Notes: generated by a model from the letters alone, not told the origin. Shown: positions 23,828-34,372, counted from the first letter of the stretch. The stretch is DNA of 64,000 bases from Phormidium tenue FACHB-1050 (GCF_014696925.1 NZ_JACJQY010000007.1:1-64000), one strand, 5' to 3'. Made by a program: numbers and translations.

Positions 23828-25998
23828 GTCGAGGTAGGGTATTATCCCTAGCCCCTCTCTGTTAGATCTGGACGTACCCATTTCTGTGTATCCAGCTCCC
23901 GATATTCTTAGCTTGCGCTTTTGCTCATGTGATGATAATCGTGGCAACTTTCATGTATTGCTACAAGGTTTTTATGCTTCCAATTATTATGATTTCCATC
24001 TACATGATGTAAATGTACTTTTTCATCATCTGCGAATTTTAATCCACAGTTTTTACATGAATGGTTTTGCCTTTTAAGGGCTTTAGAGGTCATGTTGTCA
24101 TAGAGCTTGCTATTACGTTCGCTCCAATAGACAATATCGCCATCGTAGGGGGATTTATTTCCTTTGACATTGATATGTTTGCTTTCAGAGTAAGGAACGG
24201 CAGGGAAGGCTTTATCTAGTAATTTCTTGCTAGAGTAGCGATTTTGCTTGGTTTCCCTGTTAAACACCTTGTATGCTCTGGTTTCGATATGGTATAACGA
24301 GTTCCTTGAACCGTCCATCTTGCAGAAGCGATGGTAGTTTCTCCAGCCTCTAACAATGGGTGCTAGCTTTTTAGCTTTTTCCATTGCACCAAAATTCGAG
24401 CTATTGACAATGGCTTTTACCTTCTTACGGAAAGATTTATAGTTCGCCTCTGAGGGTGTACTTCTAAATTTTCCGTTTTTCTGACATTTGAAATGCCAGC
24501 CTAGGAAGTCAAAACCGTCTTTCGTGGCGGTTGTCTTGGTTTTTCTTTCACTAACTTTCATACCTCTTGAGGCTAGAAATTCGCTGATTTTGGCAAGTAT
24601 TTCAACATCGTTATCTTCAGGGCGTAGGATTATAACCATGTCATCTGCGTAACGGATTGATGGCTCTATCCAAACTCTATTGGAACCTTTGTATCTGTGA
24701 ATACTTTCGATGCCATTTAGTGCGATGTTGGCTAATAATGGACTTATTACTCCGCCTTGTGGCGTTCCTTGGTCTGGAAAACCTACATTGACTCCAGCTT
24801 TGAGGCATCTAAAGATGCCAAGCTTTAGCCCTGAAGGGGCGATTAGGTTTTCCATGATTGCAGAGTGGTTAATCCTGTCAAAGCATTTTTCAATATCAAG
24901 CTCGATAACTCGTTTATTGATTCCGTGGCTTATGCTTCTAAGGTTGTTGAATAGGAATTTCTGAGCGTCATGCGCTGAGCGTCCTGTTCTGAACCCATAG
25001 CTTCGTGCGTGGAAGGTTGCTTCGTGTGCTGGCTCAAGTACATATTTTGCTAAGCATTGCCAAGCTCTATCCGCAATTGTGGGTACTTTGAGCATACGGA
25101 TTGTCCCATCTTTTTTAGGGATAGGGATTTCTCGCAGACCTGAGTGTTTCCAGTTGATATGATGTTTGGCTAAAGTTTTCTCTAGCTCAAATCGTTCCTC
25201 GAATGAGAGGGACTTTTTGCCATCTATACCAGCCGTCTTTTTGCCAGCATTTAGCTGCGTTACTTGCCGAATTGCTAGTAGTCTAGCTGATTTGGATTTG
25301 AGAATTAGTTTTTGTAAAGACCTTGCTTTCCGCATATCTTTAACTTGAACCGCTCTGAACACTCGCTTTTGCAACCTAAAAAGATTAACTCGAAATTTCT
25401 TCCAAGGTAATTCTTTCCAAAGTTCACTAATATTTCTATCGTGGCTAACCATGATTTGCTCTAGTTTATGTTTTCTGAATACCTTGAGGCAATTACGCCC
25501 CATCCTACCCGTGTCTAAGGGGTTAATCCTCTCGTCTGGTCTACCGTAATTTCGACAAATTACAGACCTTAGACTCGTTTTTATTCGTTCCGTCCAAAAG
25601 ATTGATATGTCCCTTTAGATGTAGCCAATTCAATCGCCAGAACCCCTTACTCATGCTGCTAATCAAAAGAAGTTGCGGCGGGGTGTTAATCTCTGGCGAG
25701 GTCAGATTTTAAGGATTGCGTCTGCCTACTCCTAGATTGCTTTTCTAGGCTCTATTTCATCTTGGGGACTCCCTTTAGCGCCAGTGTTACTTGCAATTAG
25801 TATCTGATTGCGCCCTGTTCCCAGCTTCAGCCTCCAAGTAACGAGCTTGGTCACTGTGGGCAGATAAGGAGTCAGTCTTGAGTTTAGACGGTAAGGCTTA
25901 CACTTACATCGTCTGGACAGTTAAGCTAGACTTGGGAGTCTTGACTCTAGCGGTTATGTACGGACTGGTTACCGTGATTCACGCTAAACGAATCGCAC
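23828..25998 (-). mobile_element. Group II intron 2, inserted in the helicase gene
   Basis: A 2171-nt intron on the minus strand starting GTGCGATTCGTTTAGCG and ending CTCGAC, the same ends as intron 1. Domain V lies at 23865-23898; its basal stem matches intron 1, but the upper stem is changed (ACACAGAAATGGGT), with one likely A-G mismatch. The 5' portion (25504-25998) is structural RNA without a gene. The insertion point is 14 codons before the end of the helicase gene. High similarity to intron 1 implies recent movement within this replicon. Confidence 0.92.
23908..25452 (-). CDS. ltrA: Group II intron reverse transcriptase/maturase with HNH domain (copy 2)
   Basis: A 514-residue protein from the Met of MVSHDRNISELW; the frame could extend 51 bases upstream. 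It is very close to the protein of intron 1 over its whole length, with scattered substitutions. The catalytic YADDMVIIL, the GTPQGGVISPLLAN motif, the maturase region and the C-terminal HNH zinc-type domain (CKNCGLKF, HHVDGNHNN) are all intact. Either intron protein could serve both introns. Confidence 0.93.
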   Translation of the reverse strand: MVSHDRNISELWKELPWKKFRVNLFRLQKRVFRAVQVKDMRKARSLQKLILKSKSARLLAIRQVTQLNAGKKTAGIDGKKSLSFEERFELEKTLAKHHINWKHSGLREIPIPKKDGTIRMLKVPTIADRAWQCLAKYVLEPAHEATFHARSYGFRTGRSAHDAQKFLFNNLRSISHGINKRVIELDIEKCFDRINHSAIMENLIAPSGLKLGIFRCLKAGVNVGFPDQGTPQGGVISPLLANIALNGIESIHRYKGSNRVWIEPSIRYADDMVIILRPEDNDVEILAKISEFLASRGMKVSERKTKTTATKDGFDFLGWHFKCQKNGKFRSTPSEANYKSFRKKVKAIVNSSNFGAMEKAKKLAPIVRGWRNYHRFCKMDGSRNSLYHIETRAYKVFNRETKQNRYSSKKLLDKAFPAVPYSESKHINVKGNKSPYDGDIVYWSERNSKLYDNMTSKALKRQNHSCKNCGLKFADDEKVHLHHVDGNHNNWKHKNLVAIHESCHDYHHMSKSAS

Positions 25999-28900
25999 CT
26001 TTTGTGGAATTGTAAGTTGTTCGCCTCCTCGAACTAATCTAAAGTCAGCCAATAGCTTGGATTCTGGGATTGCCCCAAGCCGATCGCCATTCACAGGAAT
26101 TTCAATCTCAACATTGCTAACAAGCTGCGCGATTTGTTCCAGCCAGTTATCAGCGTCACCTGATACCCAATCCTCAAACTGTCTCTGCCTTAATGCCTCC
26201 ACGATCGCTGTTGATGGTGGCTCTAGTTGAGATGCCCTAGAGTCTCTTTCCCAGAAGATTTCTTGCGATTCTTCCAAGTCTTCGCCATCTACACAGTTGT
26301 CAGTTTCACTATCATCGACAGGAGATTCATGGGCGATCGCATCAAACATCTCCTTCAGGAATCCTAACCGATTTGATTTCTGCTCATATTCCTGTGCTTG
26401 CTCAAAGGGTTGACTGACTCGATTTTGTAGTATTGGCAATTCTTGTCTGTCTCGTTCCAGATTCTCTTGGGCTGTGGTTAGCTTGGCAGCGATCGCATTT
26501 CTCACTACATGCAATAGTGAACTATAGGGTTGCTGGCATTCTGCGTTAAATTCATAGCCTGAATTGATGCTCGTACCGATATACCCATTAACCTCTGATC
26601 CAAATCTGCTTAGAAATACGTTCAGTCCTGCAAATTGTCCAATTTGGATGTGGGTCAATCGATAGCTTTCTTTTAGACGTTGCACTTGTTCGGTAATGTG
26701 ATGATCGATGAGCACGGCTTTATCCAGCATCACTCCGCGATCGCTGATGAATTGTTTTAGGTTCGCTTGAGATACTGTGGCTAGGTCGTCTTGAATGCGC
26801 TGAATGCTGGCGGTATGGGTGGTATTTACCATGTCAGTTAGGTACTGAATCTTGGATTTATCCCTAAATTGCCTGTCGTTATAGGCTTGCAATTGCATTC
26901 CTAGTCCTTGCAATTCAGCTTCGAGGGTAGCGCGTTCCATGATGAGCGGATCTCCCGATGCGATCGCTTTCATTTGGGCGGCATTGAGGACTGTCTCATC
27001 AATGTCTTCAATGGTGCGATGGGTGCGATCACCCGACATCACCTGCGAAATCATCCGTTGTTTGTTCTCAATCGCTTGCCACAGAAATGAATCAAATCCT
27101 GCTTGGTTATTCCTACCTTCAGTAACATAACGGAAGATAAAGACATCACTCCATTCGTTACCCTGACGCACGCCTCTACCTTCCCTTTGTTCCAAATCCG
27201 ATGGTCGCCATGGACAATCAATATGATGCAAGGCGATGAGTTTGCTTTGCATGTTCACGCCTGTTCCCAGTTTTGATGTCGAACCGAAAACAATCCTGAT
27301 CATGCCCTCATTGATGGCTTCAAATAGTTTGGCTTTTTTGGTATCGGTGTCGTAATCATGAATAAAGGCAATCTGGTCAGCGGGTATGCCCAGTATCACG
27401 AGAGTATCGCGGATATAGCAATAGCTATTCCATCTGTCTTTTTTGGGTGCGTTGCGATCGCAGAAGATTGCTTGAGTGCCTTTGGCGATCGCGGTAATTG
27501 TCCAGATTTGCCAGACATTCCATGCACAGGCTAGCAGTTTGTTGTTAATCCATTCACTTGCATTAGGCGATACCAATTTGGTGTGCATACAAGCTTTGGC
27601 TCCATCGCCTGTGATTTTGAGCATGTTGTCAATTTCGGGTTTGACTTTACGTTTTGCCACTGCCTCAGCGCGATCGCAGAGTTTGTCCATATAGGCGATT
27701 TGCTCTGGTGATGGTTTGCAGGACATCACATGGTAATGGGGCTTCGGGGTTTTCACTTCGGCAAGGGCTGCGGTCTGGATATCGGTGACTTGACACCACA
27801 TCGCCATCAGTTCGGGCATGTTAACGAATTCGCGGAGGCGGGTTTTCGATTTCAGTTTGCCTGTGGGACTGATTTCTAAGGCGGTGCTGGTTTCACAGAA
27901 TCTCGAACAGAAGCTATCGAAGTGGGTTAGTCCTTGCTGTTGTAGCAGGTCTAGTTGCAGATAGCGCATCCACACGTCCATTTCTGCCATAGTGTTGCTT
28001 AGGGGTGTACCTGTGGAAAAGATGACTCTTTTGCCGTTGATGAGCAGGTATCGCACTTTCATGAAGGAGTCATGGGCGCGTTGGCTATACCCTGTGGGAA
28101 TGCCCGCAACATTGTGCTGGGTGGTCAGGATTTGCAGTCGTTTGATTTGCTGTACTTCGTCCAGAAATAAAGCATCAATTCCCAGTTGCTCGAAGTAAAT
28201 CACGCGGTCTTTGCGATCGCTGTTTTCGATTTCTTGGATGCGTAAAGAGATTTTCTTTCGCATGGCTTCTAAGTTGCGGAAGACTTGTTTGGATTCTTCT
28301 TTGTTGGTGGCTTCACAGATAGAGCTAATTGCGGACATTTGCTCCTCGAGAAACAGAAGTTCGGTTGATTCGCTGATTTGCAGGTTGAAGAATTGTTCGT
28401 AGGTGAGGATGATGGCATCATAGTTGTGGGTGGCGATTTGGCTCAGTAGGACTCGGCGGCGATCTTTGGCAAAGTCTTGAGCATTCGGTACGAGAATCTT
28501 GGCTTCAGGATAAAGTCGTCTAAATTCTTTGCTGTAGCCTGGCAAAATCGATTTCATGGTTACGTGCATGACTTTGTGAGCCATGCCTTTGCGTTTTAAC
28601 TCCATGCCTGCGGCAATCATTGTGGCAGTTTTGCCATAGCCAACCCGATGGGCGGCAAAGGATGCTTTTTGCCGTTCGACGCGACGCACGAAGTTGCGCT
28701 GGTGACTTCGCATCTGAAAGTCGGGAGCCATGTTGGGGAAGGTTAGATGTGAGCCGTCATATACGGTGTCGCGGTAGAGGTTGTGGTATTGGTTGTAGTG
28801 CAGACATAGTTGTTCGGCGCGATCGCCTTCACTCCAGATCCATGCTTTAAAGGCGGTTTGGATTTTGTCTTGCATTGTCCGCGATGCTGTGGTGGCTTCT

Positions 28901-30210
28901 ACATTCAAAATGCTGATGACGTTGCCTTGTTTGTCTGTGATATGGTCATAGATTTTGGGATCTTTTTGGTTCAGTGAGTGTTCTATCAGTTCAAGTGCTG
29001 TGTGGCTGGTGGTTCCCCATTCGGTTTTGTTTTGGGGTGAGTTGATCAGTTTGCTGTCGCCTTTGATTACCCAGATGTTGGCTGGGTCGGGATGGAATTT
29101 GACGGTGCTGATTCCTGCATGGCTAAGTAGTTGTTCGCTAAATTCTTTGATGACATCTTCGGGGAGCCATGTCGTTCCTAGTTTGACGCGGATCGTGTTG
29201 TGCAATAGTAGGTTTAGCTCGTCGGTGGTCATGCCATTGACGTTGATGCCGAGTTTGACTGCACAGCGCACTTTGATATCTACGTCTGGGGTTTCGGGTA
29301 AACAGGGGACGGGTTGATTGCTGCTGATGGTTTGATGGTATTTGTCGATGTTTAGCCAGTTGGGGACTCCGCTTTCTTGCCATGCGATGATTTTGTTGAG
29401 TCGGTTGACGACGTTGCCACTGATGAATTCTTCTCTGGTTATCCATTCGGAATTAGTAGTTTCATTCACTGTTGCGGGTGGGATTGTGCCGTTGTAGAAG
29501 ATGTCGCCTTCTAGTTCAGTGATGACGGTGCTGATGCTTTTGTCAATCAGGTTAGCGATCCAGTCTAGATCGATATAACTTTTGGCATCCAGACATTGGG
29601 CTAGGGCATCTTTGGCATTGTCTGCTCGATACCTTGGGGTGGCTCTGACTGTCCTTTGATGGAAGATGGGGGCTTTGGCTGGGCTTTTGCCTTTGCCTCG
29701 GTCAATTTCTAATGCTCTCAATCGATAGTAGTTGGGGTCATCGTGGAAAATACCGAGGTTCTCTTTGCTGGTGAAATGTCCGAATCTAATTGCGAACTCA
29801 TCATATTTTTGATTGAGAATCTGACGCAGTTTGGCTAGTTCTTTTTCGTCTTCGTATTGCTGCATTCTCAGCACTAGGTCTAGGATTTTAGCGACAGACA
29901 TGGCGGCGCGAATGCGTTGTTGTTGGTTTGCGACTAGTTCTAGCTGATAGTCGGTGCGACGATAGATTTGTCCTTCATGTTCGCAAAAGGCGTTGGGTAG
30001 CACTTTTTGTAACTGCGGTGGGATCTGAATTACTTTGGTTTGAGTTACAGAGGGTTCATAGAATTTTGCGATCGCTTTACCGATTTTGCTAATCTCTTTT
30101 CTCAGGTCAAAGTTTGCTGGGGCAGTTACTCCTAAATGCTCTCCTCCATATAGTTTGGAGACAGTCAGTTCACCAAGGATATTGCGGAATTTTAATGGGG
30201 TTATAGACAT
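25999..30210 (-). CDS. DarB-like SF2 helicase, 5' exon
   Basis: This exon encodes 1404 residues; splicing adds 14 more. A long N-terminal region (~490 residues) precedes an SF2/SNF2-type helicase with Walker A VGYGKT (about 523-528), an acidic box LFLDEVQQI, STGTPLSNTMAEM, and the C-terminal motifs KLGTGVNMQ and QREGRGVRQGNEWSD. The last ~330 residues are coiled-coil rich. This type of helicase is found in phage P1 DarB-like and plasmid methyltransferase-helicase proteins, where it acts on incoming or replicating DNA, for example in anti-restriction. Its methyltransferase half is encoded separately by the next gene upstream. Without splicing the protein would end VRFV. Confidence 0.85.
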
Positions 30211-30231
30211 GGGTTTGTTCTCAATTAAAAA

Positions 30232-30263
30232 AGCGAGTCAATCCTTTTAAGGATTGACTCGCT
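30232..30263 (-). terminator. Terminator after the methyltransferase gene
   Basis: Perfect stem AGCGAGTCAATCCTT / AAGGATTGACTCGCT with almost no loop, preceded on the plus strand by an A-tract that becomes a T-tract on the transcribed strand. Confidence 0.85.
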
Positions 30264-30299
30264 CGGTAGTTTTGGTGTGGTTACTCTTTAGCCTAGCCG

Positions 30300-31283
30300 C
30301 TAGGCAACCTCTACAAACCATTGATTAATCATGATTGGCTCCTGATTGACTGTGTGTTTGCCCGATGGAACTGTCTTTACCCAATCAGGACATTTATAAT
30401 TCTTTTGATTCGTGGCTATCTGTTCAGTTTCTGTGAGTTTACGGAAAATAAGAATATCGGCAACTACTTCCGTGTTGGCAAATCTCTTAAAAGCGATGTC
30501 TGGCAATCTAATCGCAGTCACTAGCTCTAATTTACTCGCTAGATATTTCCGAAAGCTGGTATTAGAAGCATCTAGGGTGAAACAACTGGTAATCAAGCAT
30601 ATCAATCCATTTTCTCTGACTAAATCTATAGATTTGACTAGGAAATAGTTATGGATGCTTAAGTTCATGTGGGCATACCGTGGATCGTACAGTTTGTAAT
30701 TGCCAAAGGGAACATTACCGATCGCTAGATCAAAACTGTTGTCACTTAGGCTCACTGTCTCAAATCCCTGAGCGTAAATCAGTGCTTCTGGGTATAGCAA
30801 TCTCGCAATTTGGGCAGAGATTGGGTCTAGTTCTATGCCGACCCATTGAGAGATCTCTCTCATCGCTGTAGGCTGACATCCCATGAACGCTAGGGTATTG
30901 CAAGCGGGTTCAATGATCGCTCCACCTGTAAAACCAATATCACCAAGGAGATCCCACATGGCGCGGATTACTTCAAAGCTAGTTTGGTAAGCGGTTGCCG
31001 TTGCGGATTTGGCGGCTTGGATTTCGGCTTGGGTCAATAGTTGACTTAGTTTTTCATGGCATCGATGCTGCCAAGTATTACCTTGATGATTGGCTTTCAC
31101 CCAGATATCGGTGAGTGTTCCCCATCCTGATGCTTTGGCTAGTTCTACCTGTTGTTGTTGTGTTGCTGTTGATATTGATTTACTGAGGGCGATCGCCTCG
31201 ACGGTTGCTTCGGCTTTTACTCGCAGGGGACTATCAAAATGCTGCTCGATTTCTGGCGTGATCTCAAATATGGGTTGGTACAT
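30300..31283 (-). CDS. N6-adenine DNA methyltransferase-like protein (DarB-type)
   Basis: About 327 residues from MYQPIFEITPE; a longer form starting MASASS, 48 bases upstream, is possible. It has a Rossmann-type methyltransferase fold: motif I region IIEPACNTLAF, a WVGIELDP segment binding the adenosine ribose, and motif IV NVPFG in place of NPPY. The NVPFG variant and the degenerate glycines are usual for the methyltransferase half of DarB-like proteins. It precedes the helicase gene and would modify adenines, or bind SAM without methylating. The helicase and methyltransferase are fused in P1 DarB but separate here. Confidence 0.8.
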   Translation of the reverse strand: MYQPIFEITPEIEQHFDSPLRVKAEATVEAIALSKSISTATQQQQVELAKASGWGTLTDIWVKANHQGNTWQHRCHEKLSQLLTQAEIQAAKSATATAYQTSFEVIRAMWDLLGDIGFTGGAIIEPACNTLAFMGCQPTAMREISQWVGIELDPISAQIARLLYPEALIYAQGFETVSLSDNSFDLAIGNVPFGNYKLYDPRYAHMNLSIHNYFLVKSIDLVRENGLICLITSCFTLDASNTSFRKYLASKLELVTAIRLPDIAFKRFANTEVVADILIFRKLTETEQIATNQKNYKCPDWVKTVPSGKHTVNQEPIMINQWFVEVA

Positions 31284-31344
31284 TTTTGGCTTTTTCCCTA
31301 GTTTTTGTTCTTGGGAACTGGCGCTAGCCATAAAAAAAAGAAAA

Positions 31345-31376
31345 AAGGACACAACTAAAGCTGTCGTGTCCCTTTT
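31345..31376 (-). terminator. Terminator after RNA polymerase-like gene 1
   Basis: Stem AGGGACACGACA / TTGTGTCCTT with one mismatch, followed on the minus strand by TTTTTTCTTTTTTTT. Confidence 0.82.
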
Positions 31377-31425
31377 CAGATATTTGGTGTGAAAATCGTT
31401 ACCTTTGCCTTTTTCTCCTTGATTT

Positions 31426-33792
31426 CTACGCAGCCACCAGTTCGCAAACTATGGTCTTTTGCTGTGTTTTCAGCGAAGCTGTGTATTCACCCACCAATAC
31501 TTTGGCGGAGTCTTTGGCGACTAGTCCCAGCAGGTATGGCTTTTTCCTGCTTTTACGGATGACTTCTATCTGATATCTGCCATCTTCTTGGCGTTGAGAT
31601 ACAACGATGGGAATACAGGCATGTTCTCCATTTCCTGTCCATTTGGTTGATGCGAGTTCTCCATACTGTGCGCCCACTATTTGCAGTCGCATCAGTTGGT
31701 TGTCATGGAGCTGATCGCAGATCTCTAGGAGGAACATATTGAACACAACACTTGCAGTGCCATGATCGCCGTTGTGACTGGCTTGCCACATGGCGGCGGC
31801 ACAGGTTTGGGCGGTTTTATCGCTTTTCTCCCGTAGTTTCTCGCCTAGTGCTTTTGCCCATTGCACTGCTGCTCTCAGGATTTTCTTGCGGGATTCGCGA
31901 TCGCTTGATAGTTTCATGGCTTCCCTAATCTTGCTGGTATATTCATCGCGTCGAGCGATCGCTCTTTTGTAGAGGGTTTCGTTCGGTTTGACAAATAGTT
32001 CGCGGAATTCGAGCAGGGTACGTTCGTGTAAATCTACAGGTTGCCAGATCTCATTTACTGACTGAATCAATAAAGAAATTGCATCGTTGTATTCGCCGTT
32101 GGCTTCCATTGTTCTAGCGGGCTGTTTGCATCTCTGCTTAGCATCGTAGTAGCTGCCATAAACTCCTTGACGCTTGCGGTCAATTAGCCAATCTAGTTTC
32201 GGTAAGCTTTTGCCGACTTCATCTAGAAAGGCTTGGTCGTGGCTGAGGTCGGATTTGAGCCGATCCACAGCGACTTGCACTTCTTGGGCTAAGCCTCCAA
32301 TGTATTGATGATTACCTGTTGCCCATGCGGTGGCTAGGTAATAGGTAATCAGTCCAATTTGGTTTTCGGTGGATCTGAGGGCGACTTCGGCTAATGTGCC
32401 TTGCACTGGTACTTTGTCTGGTTTGTAAGTGGTGGGCTTGATGTGGTGCTGACGAATTTCTTTGGCGATTTCAGGTAGTTTCTTAACTGATTTCACGCAG
32501 AAGGTGTCACCGTCAAAGTCCATGCCACAATAGTCACGGGCGATGTCTGGGTTGACATACATGGTTCCCTGTTGGTTTAGTCCCTTGATGTGTTTGTTTG
32601 TCCAAATCTGTAAGTCATTGCGATCGCGGATGGGATAGCGAAATCCTACATATTCGCCTTCGGGTATTTCGGGGATACACATTTCTAGTTCGCCCAGTTC
32701 GGGGCAGGGTTGTGCCATGAAGCTGGAGAAATTGATACCGCCACTTGTCGCTAGGGTTAACCAACGTCGTCTTACTAAGTCTTCGATCTTTCGCACCACA
32801 TAGGGATGCTCTAGCAGTTGTCCATGAATGTCATGTTTGAGGATTTCCGATAGGATTTTGCCATCGGCTTCTTCTTCGTTACTTGCTTCTTCAGGATCGT
32901 CTACTTTGACCCATTGCTCTGTTTGTACCAGTTGGCAAAGTTGTTTGATGTCTGACTGGGCGGCGACTAGGGTTTCCGCTTTCTGTTGGGTGGTTGGTAA
33001 CACATCTTGGGCGATCGCTTGTTGGCTAAACCATTGCCAGACGGTGTAGGAGGTTTTGACTCGCCGCTTTTGGGCGAAGTTGACGATTCCTAGTTTCAGG
33101 TTGGTTAGTTTGTGAATACCTAATGCTGGTTTATGTCCTTTAAAACATGATAGTGGCAGAATTAGGTCGATTCCTTTTAGACAATTTAGGCTGAGCTGCA
33201 ATGTTCCTTTGGCGACCCATTGATTGGCGACTCCTGCTCGGAACTGGAATGGAGTGTTTGCGTGGATGACAAAATCTTCGCTTTGGCGCAGTTGGTTTAG
33301 AAATTCATGGCTGATTTTGCCGTGACAGTCATCGGTGCGATGTTCTTTGTCTTGGACAATCAGGATGGTTACTCGTTCGATGCCATATATCTTCAGGCAT
33401 TCAGTCATCAGGATAGAGCCGTAGTTGATTTGTCCCATAGCGCTGGGGAAATAGGTGGCAAAGGGATTTAATCCTTGGCTGAAGAAGAAGTCTCCATGTT
33501 TTCTGGCTCCCGACGCTCCCGCTAGTTGGTATTTGTCTATCCCTTTGGTTAAGGCGGCGATCGCTTGTTTCTTTAGGGGTGCAATGCTTTTAGCGGCGGT
33601 ACTGCGCTTGCTGGCAGATTTGCTGGTTTTAGCGATGCTTTCGGCTTTGGCTATCTTTTGCAAGTAGGTAGAAATGTTGCCGATGCTGAGGTTGATGTCT
33701 GGATGTAAGGCTTCGAGCAAGGTGTCCCGAAATTGGATTTCGTTATCGACGATCTCGCCTGTGGCGAGGTTGGTCTTGGCGATCGTTAGCAT
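31426..33792 (-). CDS. Predicted single-chain double-psi beta-barrel RNA polymerase (QDE-1/YonO-like), 788 aa
   Basis: The polymerase motifs appear in the order found in RDR/QDE-1 enzymes: DDCHGKIS (155-161) like the DGxGxIS strand; PFQFRAGVANQWVAKGT (181-197) like PxxFQxRxxxxKG, with K195; a second lysine K218 in SCFKGH, 23 residues later; EYVGFRYPIRD (380-390) like the R-x-P strand; and GMDFDGDTFCV (423-433) with the three metal-binding aspartates D425, D427 and D429. A downstream block, NQIGLI (477-482) and LAQEVQVAVDRLKSD (501-515), matches the conserved block after the aspartates in RDRs. I infer a DNA- or RNA-dependent RNA polymerase with both barrels in one chain. The N-terminal 90 residues are helical and basic. 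The 146-aa gene upstream is separated by a hairpin. Confidence 0.8.
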   Translation of the reverse strand: MLTIAKTNLATGEIVDNEIQFRDTLLEALHPDINLSIGNISTYLQKIAKAESIAKTSKSASKRSTAAKSIAPLKKQAIAALTKGIDKYQLAGASGARKHGDFFFSQGLNPFATYFPSAMGQINYGSILMTECLKIYGIERVTILIVQDKEHRTDDCHGKISHEFLNQLRQSEDFVIHANTPFQFRAGVANQWVAKGTLQLSLNCLKGIDLILPLSCFKGHKPALGIHKLTNLKLGIVNFAQKRRVKTSYTVWQWFSQQAIAQDVLPTTQQKAETLVAAQSDIKQLCQLVQTEQWVKVDDPEEASNEEEADGKILSEILKHDIHGQLLEHPYVVRKIEDLVRRRWLTLATSGGINFSSFMAQPCPELGELEMCIPEIPEGEYVGFRYPIRDRNDLQIWTNKHIKGLNQQGTMYVNPDIARDYCGMDFDGDTFCVKSVKKLPEIAKEIRQHHIKPTTYKPDKVPVQGTLAEVALRSTENQIGLITYYLATAWATGNHQYIGGLAQEVQVAVDRLKSDLSHDQAFLDEVGKSLPKLDWLIDRKRQGVYGSYYDAKQRCKQPARTMEANGEYNDAISLLIQSVNEIWQPVDLHERTLLEFRELFVKPNETLYKRAIARRDEYTSKIREAMKLSSDRESRKKILRAAVQWAKALGEKLREKSDKTAQTCAAAMWQASHNGDHGTASVVFNMFLLEICDQLHDNQLMRLQIVGAQYGELASTKWTGNGEHACIPIVVSQRQEDGRYQIEVIRKSRKKPYLLGLVAKDSAKVLVGEYTASLKTQQKTIVCELVAA

Positions 33793-33816
33793 TTGTTTGT
33801 AATCTCAAAATAATTG

Positions 33817-33850
33817 AGCAGATAGATTCAACGGTTTGAATCTATCTGCT
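33817..33850 (-). terminator. Hairpin upstream of RNA polymerase-like gene 1
   Basis: Stem AGCAGATAGATTCA / TGAATCTATCTGCT with a small loop, after the stop of the 146-aa gene. It would terminate or attenuate transcription before the polymerase gene. Confidence 0.8.
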
Positions 33851-33867
33851 TTTGATTTATGGATAGG

Positions 33868-34308
33868 TTAGGCTGCTTTCCTATTCAGGTCTTGACGATA
33901 AACGACAAATCCATTCTTTTGCAGTTCGTCAATGGTAGTGGGCTTGGATGGTAGAAAGTTGATCTTCCCTTCCTTGGTTGCCAGAATCTTGCAGCCATAG
34001 TGAGTTTGCAAGCGTTGGCTCACTTTCTCAATTGGCATACTGAGGTTGGTCAAGGCCCATCCCTTCTTCGCTTGATATAGCCACATCTTGTCTGTGCTGA
34101 CTTGTGGTTTACGCGCTTTGGGTTTGCGGCTGGTTTCAACTACTGCATTACTGGCTGCTACTGTCTTTCCCAGTTCCTTGACGGGGATTTGTGCGTTGAT
34201 ATGGACGATCAAGGCTCTGGTGGTTACGTGCAATTCTGCTTGACTCAGTTTGTCAATGATTTTATCGGCAAGTTCTTCAGGGGTATCGAATCTTAGTTGA
34301 CGCGCCAT
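33868..34308 (-). CDS. Hypothetical 146-aa protein upstream of RNA polymerase-like gene 1
   Basis: The N-terminal ~60 residues form an amphipathic helical region (TPEELADKIIDKLSQAEL). A basic linker (RKPKARKPQ) joins it to a C-terminal ~70-residue domain, IEKVSQRLQTHYGCKIL ... INFLPSKPTTIDELQ, that recurs alone in the 78-aa protein at 23.5 kb. Its leader carries the shared CGCTnnCGC-AAGTC motif. Two paralogous copies on one replicon suggest a plasmid-specific factor. Function not recognised. Confidence 0.6.
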   Translation of the reverse strand: MARQLRFDTPEELADKIIDKLSQAELHVTTRALIVHINAQIPVKELGKTVAASNAVVETSRKPKARKPQVSTDKMWLYQAKKGWALTNLSMPIEKVSQRLQTHYGCKILATKEGKINFLPSKPTTIDELQKNGFVVYRQDLNRKAA

Positions 34309-34337
34309 GTTTTTAGTCTCCTAACTTTATTTTTTGG

Positions 34338-34372
34338 GTTGACAATCGTTCACGGACTTTACGCGCTAGCGT
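34338..34372 (-). promoter_or_regulatory. Shared leader motif, copy at the 146-aa gene
   Basis: Minus-strand sequence CGCTAGCGCGTAAAGTCC then GTGAACGATTGTCAA, ending about 28 bases before the start codon. Closest to the copies at 35.45 and 16.65 kb. Confidence 0.55.

Noticed and set aside
25984-25998. Helicase C-terminus VRFV
   Set aside because: These codons are the first bases of intron 2 (GTGCGATTCGTT). The spliced protein continues STNVDE.
31426-33792. A phosphohydrolase or TOPRIM enzyme based on the DFDGD string alone
   Set aside because: The upstream lysine pair in FQxR...KG context and the downstream AVD-x-x-K block fit a double-psi barrel polymerase and not a HAD or TOPRIM fold.
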